A DNA stretch of 64,000 bases from Muricea muricata (lineage: Eukaryota; Cnidaria; Anthozoa; Malacalcyonacea; Plexauridae), in NCBI GenBank assembly GCA_963855995.1, contig OY979716.1, forward strand, positions 32,124,230 to 32,188,229. Reading direction: 5' to 3'. Position 1 is the first letter of the stretch; each line of letters begins with the position of its first letter. Below are positions 25,794 through 37,936 of this stretch, piece after piece. The notes under the pieces are model-generated. The model was not told the DNA's origin. It saw nothing but the letters and a program-made list of their open reading frames with translations, and made no database searches. The position numbers and the translations under genes are program-made.

Positions 25794-28193
25794 TCTGTAA
25801 ATAGCTATTTTGTGAATATATCTTTTCAACAACTAACATGTGTGCGTGTTATTACCATCTGTGTCTTATTCACTTTGCCCGAGGCGAATAAAACCTTGAC
25901 AACACGGGGGATCATATAACACGATATATGTGATTTTGGACAATAATAGAATCGAGTTCGTGAGCGGGCATTGATTTGTTTTGCTGAAACGGGACTCGCG
26001 GGACTTAATTTGTCCCTCCACGGGACTTTGTGTCCCTCCACGGGACTTTTGCAAAACCTAATATCACTTTGCGGGACTTGCGGGACACAATTTGTCCCTC
26101 CACGGGACTTTTACAAAAACTATTTTATTTGGTTTTGTGTTTAACAATATTTAGTTATATGTTTTAGTTCATTTAATTATATGTACAGTTACACTTTTGT
26201 TATAGTTGTTAGTAGATCTGTAAGTCCTGAATCAGTTCACCGATTTCCTTTTGCCGAAGGAATTCGTCATACGCTTTCTTACGAATCCGTTTCCTTACAA
26301 GTAAATGTCTCCTCTGTCTTTCTCATTGTATATCGGTAAGATGGTGGCATACTAAACAGACAAACACAACCTGGCTCAAGGGGGTCTTCGTCTGGTTTCC
26401 ACGGGGATGGGATAATTAGTCTATGTAGTAAAACGTATTATTGTTTTGGGGATGGGAAAGACAAATTTAGTTGCAAAGGGGTTAACAAAAAGAATAATGT
26501 TATTATTAATAAAGATAAATATTTCGATGTAATTTTAAGTAAACGTAGTGGGTCGGGTGTAAATAGGGGACTCAGAGTTATGAACAATACAATGTGCACA
26601 TATGTTCAAGTTAAAAACGCTTTTAGTTATTTTTATCCAAAACGTAAAGTTTTGGAAGACGGTGTTGCAACCATTCCATTAGATATTTGATCTGTAAATA
26701 GCTATTTTGTGAATATATGTTTTCAACAACTAACATGTGTGCGTGTTATTACCATCTGTGTCTTATTTACTTTGCCCGAGGCGAATAAAACCTTGACAAC
26801 ACGGGGGATCATATAACACGATATATGTGGTTTTGGACAATGATAGAATCGAGTTCGTGAGCGGGCATTGAATTGTTTTGCTGAAACGGGACTCGCGGGA
26901 CTTAATTTGTCCCTCCACGGGACTTTGTGTCCCTCCACGGGACTTTTGCAAAACCTAATATCACTTTGCGGGACTTGCGGGACACAATTTGTCCCTCCAC
27001 GGGACTTTTACAAAAACTATTTTATTTGGTTTTGTGTTTAACAATATTTAGTTATATGTTTAAGTTCATTTGATTATATGTACAGTCACACTTTTGTTAT
27101 AGTTATTAGTAGATCTGTAAGTCCTGAATCAGTTCACCGATTTCCTTTTGCCGAAGGAATTCGTCATACGCTTTCTTACGAATCCGTTTCCTTACTAGTA
27201 AATGTTTCCCCTGTCTTTCTCACTGTATATCGGTAAGATGGTGGCATACTAAACAGACAAACACAACCTGGCTCAAGGAGGTCTTCGTCGGGTTTCCACG
27301 GGGATGGGATAATTAGTCTATGTAGTAAAACGTATTATTGTTTTGGGGATGGGAAAGACAAATTTAGTTGCAAAGGGGTTAACAAAAAGAATTATGTTAT
27401 TAATAAAGATAAATATTTCGATGTAATTTTAAGTAAACGTAGTGGGTCGGGTGTAAATAGGGGATTCAGAGTTATGAACAATACAATGTGCACATATGTT
27501 CAAGTTAAAAACGCTTTTAGTTATTTTTATCCAAAACGTAAAGTTTTGGAAGACGGTGTTGCAACCATTCCATTAGATATTTGATCTGTAAATAGCTATT
27601 TTGTGAATATATGTTTTCAACAACTAACATGTGTGCGTGTTATTACCATCTGTGTCTTATTTACTTTGCCCGAGGCGAATAAAACCTTGACAACACGGGA
27701 GATCATATAACACGATATATGTGGTTTTGGACAATAATAGAATCGAGTTCGTGAGCGGGCATTGGTTTGTTTTGCTGAAACGGGACTCGCGGGACTTAAT
27801 TTGTCCCTCCACGGGACTTTGTGTCCCTCCACGGGACTTTTGCAAAACCTAATATCACTTTGCGGGACTTGCGGGACACAATTTGTCCCTCCACGGGACT
27901 TTTACAAAAACTATTTTATTTGGTTTTGTGTTTAACAATATTTAGTTATATGTTTAAGTTCATTTAATTATATGTACAGTCACACTTTTGTTATAGTTAT
28001 TAGTAGATCTGTAAGTCCTGAATCAGTTCACCGATTTCCTTTTGCCGAAGGAATTCGTCATACGCTTTCTTACGAATCCGTTTCCTTACTAGTAAATGTC
28101 TCCCCTGTCTTTCTCACTGTATATCGGTAAGATGGTGGCATACTAAACAGACAAACACAACCTGGCTCAAGGGGGTCTTTGTCAGGTTTCCAC
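25509..28193. repeat. Threefold tandem duplication, right arm
   Basis: Mirror of 19908-22592. Because all three units and their private differences are mirrored, the triplication preceded formation of the palindrome (or the arms were homogenised). Confidence 0.85.
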
Positions 28194-28308
28194 TCAAAGA
28201 AGTCACAAGCACTTTCTCTTGGGTGAGGACAACAATAGAATAAACGATCCTGATTAGGACCCTCTTTCTTCACTTTCTTGGTGCGACATATCAGATCATG
28301 TCGGCAAA
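28070..28308 (-). CDS. GRF-type zinc-finger protein, right arm
   Basis: Mirror copy of 19793-20031 with the same CHCC residues and FFEW end, intact. Confidence 0.65.
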
Positions 28309-28901
28309 AGAGCGCGCCTATGGCGTACGTCACGGGGTATACGTACACTGTTTTAACCAACCAGAGCGCGACTATAGCGTACGTCACGGGGTATACGTAC
28401 GCTGTTTTAACCAACCAGAGCGCGGCTATAGCGTACGTCACGGGGCATACGTACACTGTTTTAACCAACCAGAGCGCGACTATAGCGTACGTCACGGGGT
28501 ATACGTACGCTGTTTTAACCAACCAGAGCGCGGCTATAGCGTACGTCACGGGGCATACGTACGCTGTTTTAACAAATCAGAGCACGGCTATGGCGTACGT
28601 CACGGGGTATACGTACGCTGTTTTAACCAATCAGAGCACGGCTATAGTGAACGTCACGGTGTGTACGTCACGGTGTGTACGTACGCTTTTCGACCAATCA
28701 TAATCTCGCATACTAATTAGTGCGGCACCCTGTGGAGGCTTGCGCAACCTCGCGCAGCCACGGTGTGTACGTCACGGGGTGTACGTCACGCTGTTTGACC
28801 AATCAGAGCATAGCTATGGCGTACGTCACGGGGTGTACGTCACGGGGTGTACGTCACGGTGTGTACGTCACGGTATGTACGTATGCGGTTCAACCAATCA
28901 T
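28306..28901. repeat. 60-bp promoter-like tandem array, right arm
   Basis: Mirror of 19200-19795. One substitution was seen (28380 against 19721). Confidence 0.85.
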
Positions 28902-28920
28902 AATCTCGCATACTAATTAG

Positions 28921-29116
28921 TGCGGCGCCCTATGGAGGCTTGCGGCGCCCTGCGGTACCCTTGCGGCGCCCTGCGGTACCCTTGCGGCGCCCTATGGAGG
29001 CTTGCGGCGCCCTGCGGTACCCTTGCGGCGCCCTATGGAGGCTTGCGGCGCCCTGCGGTACCCTTGCGGCGCCCTATGGAGGCTTGCGGCGCCCTGCGGT
29101 ACCCTTGCGGCGCCCT
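28921..29116. repeat. GC-rich 41-bp tandem array, right arm
   Basis: Mirror of 18944-19180 but about 41 bp (one unit) shorter, the only length difference found between the arms. Confidence 0.9.
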
Positions 29117-29158
29117 AAAAAAAAGGGTTGATCGGCCCCTATATTACTACTGACATAA

Positions 29159-29863
29159 AAACGTTATCTGGTTTAACCCCCCATATAGCAAGAATGTCGA
29201 AACAAATGTCGGAAAGCGATTCTTAAAGTTACTTGATGACCACTTCCCAAAGAGCCAAAAATTGCACAAGATCTTTAATAGAAAAAACGTAAAGGTGAGC
29301 TACGGATGTGTCGATAGCATTGTACAGATAATAAGAAGCGCAACAAAAAGGTCCTAACACCAGAAAACACGTCTCCCCAAGCGGCATGTAATTGCAGAGA
29401 TAAACCAGTATGCCCATTGGATGGTGCATGCTTGACAAAAAGCATTGTTTATCAAGCAGAGGTGAAAACAGGTGATGGTCAAACAAAACAATACATTGGA
29501 ATGACGGAGCGCCCATTTAAAACAAGATACACCATGCATAAACAATCTTTTAGAAATTCAAAATACCAGCACTCTACCGCTTTGTCAAAATACATCTGGG
29601 AATTGAAATCAAAAGGCAAAAGCTATGAAATAAAATGGTCAATTATGAAACGAGCGAAACCATACCAGTCTGGGACAAACCATTGTAGTCTATGTACCCA
29701 GGAGAAATTGTGCATTATTAATGCAAACAAAGAAACTCTGCTGAACCAGAGATCGGAACTAATCTCTAAATGTAGACATGAAAACAAATTTTACGCATGT
29801 AATTATAAACCTCAAACATTTAGTCTGAAGATCGCCAACGAGCGTGAAACTCTGAGTTACTGA
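29159..29863 (+). pseudogene. Penelope 3 GIY-YIG protein, right fragment
   Basis: Continues 18685-18908 with VIWFNPPYSKNVETNVGKRF. A frame change lies near 29325, after which the frame has the Cys cluster CNCRDKPVCPLDGAC and the nuclease core QYIGMTERPFKTRYTMHK, then CSLC and CRHE. It ends at TGA 29861-29863. The frame change and missing RT make it non-functional. Confidence 0.8.
29825..29850 (+). other. Hammerhead-like relic at Penelope 3 3' end
   Basis: CTGAAGA, a CGC/GCG stem and TGAAAC, overlapping the last codons of the nuclease frame. Confidence 0.35.
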
Positions 29864-29936
29864 CTCTTATTTAGTATTTTTATCTTTATTTTTACTTCTT
29901 ACCAAATGGTTCTTAACCGTAAATAGTCAACTGAAC

Positions 29937-30525
<589 letters not shown>

Positions 30526-31229
30526 AAATGGCGACATCTTCGCGAAGGCAATTGGGTGAAATTCTACCCGAGCTTTTAGCCGTCTGATTGCGAGATTTCT
30601 ACTGAAGATGAATCATCCAGCTCTGTGGAATATTTAGAAACGACAACAAATTCAAATGAGGGGAGAATTTAGCTTACAGACAACTCAAATGTCTTATGAG
30701 AGAAGACCCATGTGACCGAAGCAAATCGTTTGCTTGATGATGATGATGAACTAATCCATGATGATGAAGTAAGTACTATTCTTACATTGTTTTGTATTTT
30801 TTTAGTTTTTTTTTTGTTTGGAATTGTGTATAGATGTCTAAGTTAGAATACCAGTGATCTATTTCATGAACAATACTTGTATGTATGGGATTTACAGTTG
30901 CCACCAGGCTCAAAGCCAGGATATGATGTACAAATCTCTGGATAGTTATTGTAACTAGTATTTTTGTGCTTTTGCAGGATCCTTCAGTGGAAAATGAAGT
31001 TCACTCACCAATTCCTGGTAGGAGATCAAGGAGTAATGATACAAGGCTACATTGAAAACATTTTGCTGAGAGTCGCCCTCCTAAGCGTGGAAGGTGTGGA
31101 TATTGTGGGTACAAGAAAGGCATAAACGGGAAGAATAAGGACACTAAAACTTCAAATTATATGGGAAAATGTGACAAATTTCTCTACGAAACCTGTTTTG
31201 AGCCATATAATACTAGAAGTAATGTGTAA
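30526..31229 (+). pseudogene. piggyBac-type transposase remnant (N- and C-terminal parts)
   Basis: Starts at ATG 30528 (MATSSRRQLGEILPEL), followed by stops and an acidic stretch (LLDDDDELIHDDE). A plausible intron runs from GTAAGT at 30771 to TTTGCAG at 30978. After it come an acidic/basic block and a C-terminal Cys-rich domain CGYCGYKKG...C...CFEPYNT, the C5-type zinc finger that ends piggyBac transposases. The whole DDD catalytic core is absent. Frameshifts and stops are present in the first exon. Confidence 0.5.
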
Positions 31230-31885
31230 ATGACCAAAAACGGGGTAAACTATTACCATATCAAAAAATGTTGTATTCCAGTCCAAAAAATGGTGTCATA
31301 TTACTCGGTCAAATTTGAGAGCATATAACCTCGAGTATGCAGTTTGGCAATATTAATTGCAACAGTGGGGTTGATTTGTGGAAATTGTATTGCATTCACT
31401 CTGATTTTGTCATTTATTCAAATTTTATTGGGTGGAAATAATTAGAAATTAGTATTTTTAGTATAGTTTTCGTAATTGTCATTATTGTTCACATGACTTG
31501 TGACATCACACTTTCATAAGTAGTATCAAACTAAATAAATATTATTAAAGCTTATGTTCTGCTGATTCTAAAAATGTATAACTTTGTATGCCTACATGCA
31601 AGAAAAATCCCATTACAGGCAACTGAATGCGGCATGTTGCAAATTTGAAAAATCACAAAAAATTATCTTGGTAGCTAAAGAAATTAAACCAAAAGAGATG
31701 TTGTGGGAGTTGAAAACAATCAACAATCGAATGTTTGTAGGAGTTGAAAACAATGAACCAAAAAACATGTTCACAGGCACCCTAACAAGTATGGTAATCC
31801 AACCGGAACAATATCAAAGTACACTAATATACAATCAACTCAATCACTCGAGGTTCTCCCAATAAACATACATTCTTACGTTCAA
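31230..31885. other. No recognised gene
   Basis: AT-rich. A 93-codon plus-strand frame (31584-31865) has no recognisable domain and may be spurious. Confidence 0.3.
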
Positions 31886-32438
31886 CTAAGGTATACCAAA
31901 ACCCTTAGCATTTCTAACAGCAAACTGAAAATCAGAAGTCAACATACTCAGTGTGACCAGCAGGAAGACGGAGAATCCAGGAGCAAGTGTTTGCTTAAGA
32001 AAACTTTGAGAGAAGACCATTTTCTTCTGGCTCATGCAAGAATTCTTGCTGCAGTAAAATGCTTCGACAAGGAACAACCCTCAACCCTGATGCAAAAAAT
32101 AGAATGTCAGAAAAAGTGAGTTCACATTCCTTTTCCTCAAAATCCAACAGGAAATCTCTCCAAAACGCGAGAACTGTTCTGTTCTCTACCTCCCATCTGT
32201 TGGAGAGCTGTTCACTTCTATTCACAACGAAAAGTTGCTCCAATGAATCAGAACTTAAAACTTGTGGATAGAAACAAAACACTCTTTGGAACAAATCTGA
32301 ATTCTTAAAAACAGCATCAAGCAAACCTAAGCATGTTATTCCACTTTTAAAGCTCTCATAGGCTGCAGTAGTCCTATCAAGGACATACCAGTGAGCAATC
32401 TCACAAACCACATCTTTAGCATCGCTTATGCTTCTCAG

Positions 32439-32774
32439 CAGACTCGGACTGGCCCTAATTAAGGGGCCTTGCCATTCTAGCACTGAGAGGGGACCTGAAA
32501 TTTTTTGCTATCCTGAATGTTTTAGGTGAAGATTTTATGGTATTCGGGAGAGAGCATGATGAATTATTTAACTGCTTCCCTGAAGAGTTCAAAATTCCAA
32601 ATCATTCCCATCTGGTCCCTTTTATTTTCGTTTCGTACTGCTTGATAGTCTGTTCTAAACATCTTTGAATGTTTACAAATACGAAAATTAAACAACAATT
32701 GTCAAGGGCCCATTTGATGTCCCAGTAGGGGCCCATGTGCCATGGCACAGTGGCACATAGGCCAGTCCGAGCCT
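32439..32774. mobile_element. hAT MITE in a HECT exon
   Basis: 336 bp with ends CAGACTCGGACTGGCC and GGCCAGTCCGAGCCTG, flanked by an 8-bp duplication CTTCTCAG (32431-32438 and 32775-32782). Removing it rejoins the HECT frame exactly. Confidence 0.9.
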
Positions 32775-33775
32775 GCTTCTCAGAACCCTTAGGGTGCCTG
32801 AAAGCTCTTGAATTTCCTCTAATTTCTTATTTGCTATCAACCTATTAGCTTCATCGACCGATGAAACAGACATTAAATTTTTAAGAGTCGACTGCAGCTC
32901 CAAATCATACACAGCATCAATAGCAACATGAACTTTCGCATGACTTTTAATGGATAAAACAACGAAAAGTTGCTCCAGCGTGAACTAGAGCCATTGAAAT
33001 CAACTGACCAGCCATGAAGTACTCGTCATGTTTCAGAGCCTTAGCATCATAAGACAACAACCTTGAATGCTCTTGCCCACAAAAAAGTTTGCTTGATAAT
33101 ATTGCTTCAAGGAATAATGTAAAAAATTCCCTCATTGGCCCACCCATATCCACTGCACCTTCAGAGAGACCGATATCATCAGTAAATTTGACTGATAACT
33201 TTTTGTTTGGAGAAAATGACTTCCTACTCATTCCTCTAAAAATGCCATCGCAAATATTACTGCGGCATATGTTGAATTTGGAATTTTTTTCATTTTCGAT
33301 TTTGGCAGATGCAAGCTGTTGTAAAATATCACTAATATCCATAACAACTTCATCATCGTTTGGAGAATTTTCATCAACTTTTTCTTCAATTATTTCAGTA
33401 TCTTCGTCTGATAGATATTCAGCATTAATCTCATGGAACAAAAGAGAGGCATACAGTAAATCATCACTTTCTTCTGTGCCCTGCATTTTGGTAGACTCTG
33501 CATCGCCAGTCTCGCCACCAACCTATATGAACAAACTTAGTAATTGGTTGTTCACGAAGACAATGAAGTATGGAGATTATTGTTCCAAGGAAGCACTGTA
33601 ACTATTGTTTTGTGAAGACATTCACATGAATTTATTTTATGTAATAGATGGTCTTATAATGTAGGTTATGCGCATGCGTGAGAACAAGCTCTGGCCACTA
33701 GGTTCTACCTAAAAATTAAAGATGTGTGAGGGGGCTCCCATAAAAATTTCATAAGAATAGTAGGGGTATGGAAAA

Positions 33776-34175
33776 TTTTGTTAAAAATTTTTGTTTCTCC
33801 TCCAACAACCCCCCCCCCCCCCCCCACTGTATTTAATTGTGCATATTTCAAAAGCAAATATATTTTACCCTATTTCCATGCAAACTATTGTCAGAAAAAC
33901 GAGTTTTTTAAGTTTTCACAGCAGCTATACTCGAACTGTGTAATTTCCTATACTTATTGTTTGATATTTTCCCATATTATTTTCATGTTAGCATTGCAAC
34001 TACTATTGTTTTTAATAATCAAATACTTCAGGTGGGAACTTTTTGGATTTGAACTCAGCGTGTTCGAAGTGTTAGTTCCGTAAAAATATTTCAGATCTTT
34101 TTTTGAGGTCACAACACACAGACTATTGCTGCATGCATGTGCAATATGTATTTTTATTTTTAGTTTGGTATTTAC
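33776..34175. other. HECT intron, no feature
   Basis: Intronic sequence with a C15 homopolymer near 33810-33825 and nothing else recognised. Confidence 0.35.
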
Positions 34176-34410
34176 CCTTGTCTCTGGATTGTCTGTTTTA
34201 CTCGGATTATTCAGGAAGGTAGCCTCAGGTAGTATTTCTTCCCCATCAGCATCACGAGCATCATCAACTTCAATAACACTTATATTCTGATCCCTATTAT
34301 TTCATATTAATTTATTACATGATCAAACATTAAAACTCAAATGAGAAAATAACTGGTTAATAAAAACTCATTAAATTTATGGTGTTGCAGATACTGTAGA
34401 GACAGGAGGC

Positions 34411-34837
34411 CAGGCTTTTAGCTAGAAAGGCTGGTACGCCCCTAGAATGATAAATGGACACCTTTGGACGCCCAAATTCTAGGGGGAAAGGGAAATTATT
34501 TTCAATTGTTTTCCTAAGTATATTAATATATCTGAAACGAAACAGCTTCAATTCTCATTATTATTATACATTTGACATTTTGGTCAATTTGATGGTGTAC
34601 CTGGCTGAATAAAAATGTCATAGTCAAAAGTAAAGAAGCATTGCGGCACAAACTCACAAAGCCAAATGCTTTGAAAAATTTCAAACAAGCTTGGAACAGA
34701 TACTGACATGAGGTAACATAAACTTCAAAAGTTTTTCAGAGGGACATTTTCCCTCCCCCCCCCCCCCCCCTTTTACTGTCAATGTCTCGTTATACCAAAA
34801 TTGGACGCCCTCTTTTAGATTCCTGGCTAAAAGCCTG
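34411..34837. mobile_element. hAT MITE in a HECT intron
   Basis: 427 bp, ends CAGGCTTTTAGCTAG and CTGGCTAAAAGCCTG, flanked by the 8-bp duplication CAGGAGGC (34403-34410 and 34838-34845). A C17 homopolymer lies inside at about 34756-34772. A different family from 32439-32774. Confidence 0.9.
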
Positions 34838-35204
34838 CAGGAGGCAGTGGGGGTAATTCACTATTGGCAAATTAAAAATTTAAAATTATAGCATGATGGG
34901 TGGGGGTGAATTAAACAAGTGCTTCATCAATTGACTGTAATTTTGTTGCAAAAAGAAATTTTGGCCTTTTCAAGGAAATGTGATTGTTGCCTAGGACATA
35001 AACATTACAATGAAATAGCAAGGAAATTTTGCTGTCAAAAAGGAAATAAGAAGGAATTTGTGTTATTTCTAATAAATCCCAAGAATAAAGCAATTTCCCA
35101 AGAAAATCCACATCAGAAATTGCCAAAAATACTGTCCTGCAGGAATGGAAAATCTGAAAATCTTCTGGAGGAGTGCCCTCAATTGCTATCAATTTTACTT
35201 TTTA

Positions 35205-35460
35205 CAGTTGATCTTACATAACTTTTCTCTGAATGTTGCGAACTTTGTTCCGAACTTCGTTATGAAGTTAAAAAGTTCATACTGAAATCCACAAGCCGGC
35301 TTGTAAACAAAGCCTCTGATTGGCTTATTTTTGTACAGGGATCAATCAGACGTTTTGTTTACAAACCAGCTTGTGAATTTCAGTATGAACTTTTGAACTT
35401 CACAACAAAGTTCCAAATGAAATTTGCAACATTCAGGGAAAAGTTATACGAAATCAACTG
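35205..35460. mobile_element. TA-flanked foldback MITE
   Basis: 256 bp starting CAGTTGAT and ending ATCAACTG with TA on both sides. Imperfect inverted arms of about 110 bp (GAACTTTGTTCCGAACTT-type blocks) cover nearly the whole element. Probably Tc1/mariner-mobilised. Confidence 0.8.
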
Positions 35461-36488
35461 TAATAGTAAATTTAGGTAAACTCCCATTTTGATGAGTGGC
35501 AAAAGAAGCAATTTGATATTGGTGGGGGGGGGGGGGGAGGTTGGAGGAGGAGACATCTTTCTAAGTCAATTCCATAAGTAAGCATCCTCCTCCATGAGAC
35601 ATTGCCGGGATATGCCTTTTTCCTCCCAAGAAATTGCTAATGTCCAGGTATATTACAGGGGGTGGGGCATGGTTACTCATGGAATTGTCTCATGGATAAG
35701 AGCTGTTTATCCTTAATCTGTAGTGTAAGCTTACCTGGTATTTCTCGAGGTAGTTGCCGTTGTTGCCGTATTATTTGCAGGACATAAGTAAAGATGTTCC
35801 CTCAACTTATTCATGGGGAATATATTCATACAATGATTACATATTTCTTCTATGATTTCTCCTTCATATTTGGCTTTAACCATAGCTTTTAATTTAAGTC
35901 AAGATTGCACTGTATTGAGCGAATATATGCTCGTCCTTGTCCGACAAACTGTTTGAGAAACTCAATGGTATACCCATTTTCTCCCTCATCTATAACGGAA
36001 AGCTGACGAGAACTGGCTTTTGCGTACATAAATTCATACCCACCACCACCGGTCAACTTTGGGTATATGTTTCCTTTAGTGCAGCCACAACATCAGACGA
36101 GGTTGAGTCTGCTTGTAGGGTTACCTTCTTTTCGCCAAGTCCAGCGACGAGCAACTGTTGCTTTTCATTATTATTTGGAACGTCTGGGTGGGTGGTGCTC
36201 GCAAGACAGAAAAACTTTATTGATATTTCTTACACTGATTTTCTTCTTTTCAGTGCTTTTGCATGATTTGTAGATGCTCTTCGTTGGGGTATATTGTCAT
36301 TCAATGGAACGGAACGAGAGGTGGACGCATTTGCTTGATTATACGGTGCAAAAACCCGCCGAAATTCATCCCTCGCTCTCGCCGGCCTGTTGCTTGTCTC
36401 CGGCTGATTGGTGACTGCCGAAGATTCTGTGCTCGGTCACGAATCATGTCTCCACTTTTTTTCGCAAGTGCCCTTTTAAATCCGCCAT

Positions 36489-37640
36489 ATTGAATTTAAC
36501 CAGGAGTTGAACTGCAGAGTGTATATACAAAGTTCATCATAAATAAATCACTTAAATAGTATCACATTTACAGTTTAGAATATAGTGCTCTTGAAGAAAC
36601 AAAATGAAATAAAGATAGTTCTTCATATAGTCGTGTATTTAACACACAAAACTATTGTAGTTTTGCGTAAACATGATATAATTTTGAAACATTTTGCATT
36701 CTCGAAGGCGAAGCATGACTAAAAATTTCGCTATAAACAAAGCCAAAGTGGCCAAATAATCGTTTTTCATTGACTTCTGAAGCTTAATAATATATCTTTA
36801 AGTTTCCGTTTCAAAAAACAGCAACTATGTAAACTATAGTAAACTATTATGTTGAGTGTAAAATGTAATTGTATGAGCAAATATCGATTACTTAATATTG
36901 TCATTGCCAAATTGCATGCCTTTTAAATATAATATTAAGAAACACAGACAAAAACCAATGAAAAGTAACCATTTCGTTCTTTGTAGCTATCAATCATCTT
37001 AACTGTTTTCATATATATGTATTTTAGAACGCTAAAACACACCTGTTGAGACTGTTTTTCATCCTCTGACTCTGTTTTTGAGTTTTATTTTTTTCGGCTT
37101 AAGCAGCAATCTTGAAAACTTGTATTTTGTAACTCCAATTTCTTTGTATTATCTGCTCAGGACTAATCCTTTCTCGTAAAAGACTCATAAAATTCGTTTT
37201 CCTTTGTTTAAAAGTTTTTATGAGCCATTTTTCCATGTAAAGTCACGAATTTTTATCTTTCGGTAAACTTTGCTTGACAAAAAAAACAATCGCACTCCTC
37301 GCAACCGCGCGAAATTCTCTGCGTAAGAGTCTGGGACTAGCCAAAATGCCCTTATAAATCCGCCATTTTGTGGAGACAAAATTTTTACTGAGAAAAGATA
37401 GGAGTACGCATTCTATACCTATTATTTCTATGCAGAAGACGAGCAGCTTCGGCCAGAGCTGGTTCTTTGGCCATTTAAATAAACTTTTTGAATAAACATT
37501 AGTATAATAAAATGCATGCGAAGCTGTGAATACTGAACACATGTCAACATATATTTATGCTGAAAAGTGAATTTCAATGACTTCCAGTCCACATGACCGC
37601 GCTAGTCCCAGACCTCTGGCTAATGAAAAATTGGTGCTGA
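36489..37640. other. Intergenic between divergent HECT fragments
   Basis: AT-rich with no supported gene. A 99-codon minus-strand frame (37542-37243) shows no domain and biased composition and was not accepted. Confidence 0.35.
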
Positions 37641-37825
37641 ATAATAGAAATGAGCTGAATAATAAAAATAAGCTGAATAATAAAAATAAGCTGAATAATA
37701 AAAATGAGCCGAATGATAATAATAAGCTGAATAAAAATAAAAATGAGCTGAATAATAATAAAAATAAGCTGAATAACAATAAAAATAAGCTGAATAATAA
37801 TAATAATAAGCTGAATAATAATGCA
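37641..37825. repeat. AAGCTGAATAATAAA-type minisatellite
   Basis: About 11 imperfect copies of a 15-21-bp unit (AATAATAAAAATAAGCTG). It reads as Asn/Lys-rich repeats on plus and as Tyr/Ser or Phe/Leu on minus, with no flanking coding sequence. Confidence 0.9.
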
Positions 37826-37936
37826 AAAAATAATATGGTATTCATATAATTTTGGCGGATATGGCACCCGATATTCTACCTAATTTCCCGCCTTTTTTAC
37901 CAATATTATCTCATTGATTAATATGATTATAACATC

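Larger units (their letters stand above)
18909..29151. mobile_element. Palindromic Polinton/Maverick derivative, 10.2 kb
   Basis: Two inverted copies of one Polinton end, 18909-23992 and 24109-29151, around a 116-bp single-copy centre. Positions x and 48101-x correspond from about 19181 to 23992 with no net indel. The only length difference is one 41-bp unit in the GC-rich array. The substitutions I found were 19721, 23488, 23953 and 23986. The ends read AGTAGTAATATAGGGG on both sides, with GACATAA directly flanking each (18902-18908, 29152-29158), close to the 6-bp duplications of Polintons. Each arm holds a GRF zinc-finger gene, a threefold tandem block and parts of a protein-primed DNA polymerase B. 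No integrase, capsid or ATPase gene is present, so it must have been moved in trans. Confidence 0.85.
31886..36488 (-). pseudogene. HECT E3 ubiquitin ligase (G2E3-like), degenerate
   Basis: Exons on the minus strand. The start (36488-36045) has REFRRVFAPYN-type sequence (DEFRRVFAPYNQ), an in-frame TAA, then CLAS and LVAGLGEKKVTL, and a frameshift before LTGGGGYEFMYA. An exon at 35885-35736 has CNHCMNIFPMNKLREHLYLC (zinc-finger like, donor GTAAG). An acidic exon lies at about 34294-34180. The HECT exon (33511-32945) has DMGGPMREFFTLFLEAIL and YFMAGQLISMAL, then a frameshift. The next block (32912-32783) continues at 32430 after a hAT MITE, giving HWYVLDRTTAAYESF, and the C-lobe with ILRLPAGHTEY near 31960 is again out of frame. 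The active-site Cys region (NTC) is present near 31990. Stops, shifts and insertions indicate a pseudogene. Confidence 0.75.

Noticed and set aside
31584..31865. 93-codon plus-strand gene
   Set aside because: No recognisable motif and no exon borders or homologous copy in the window.
37243..37542. 99-codon minus-strand gene
   Set aside because: No domain, no neighbours and low-complexity composition. Probably chance.
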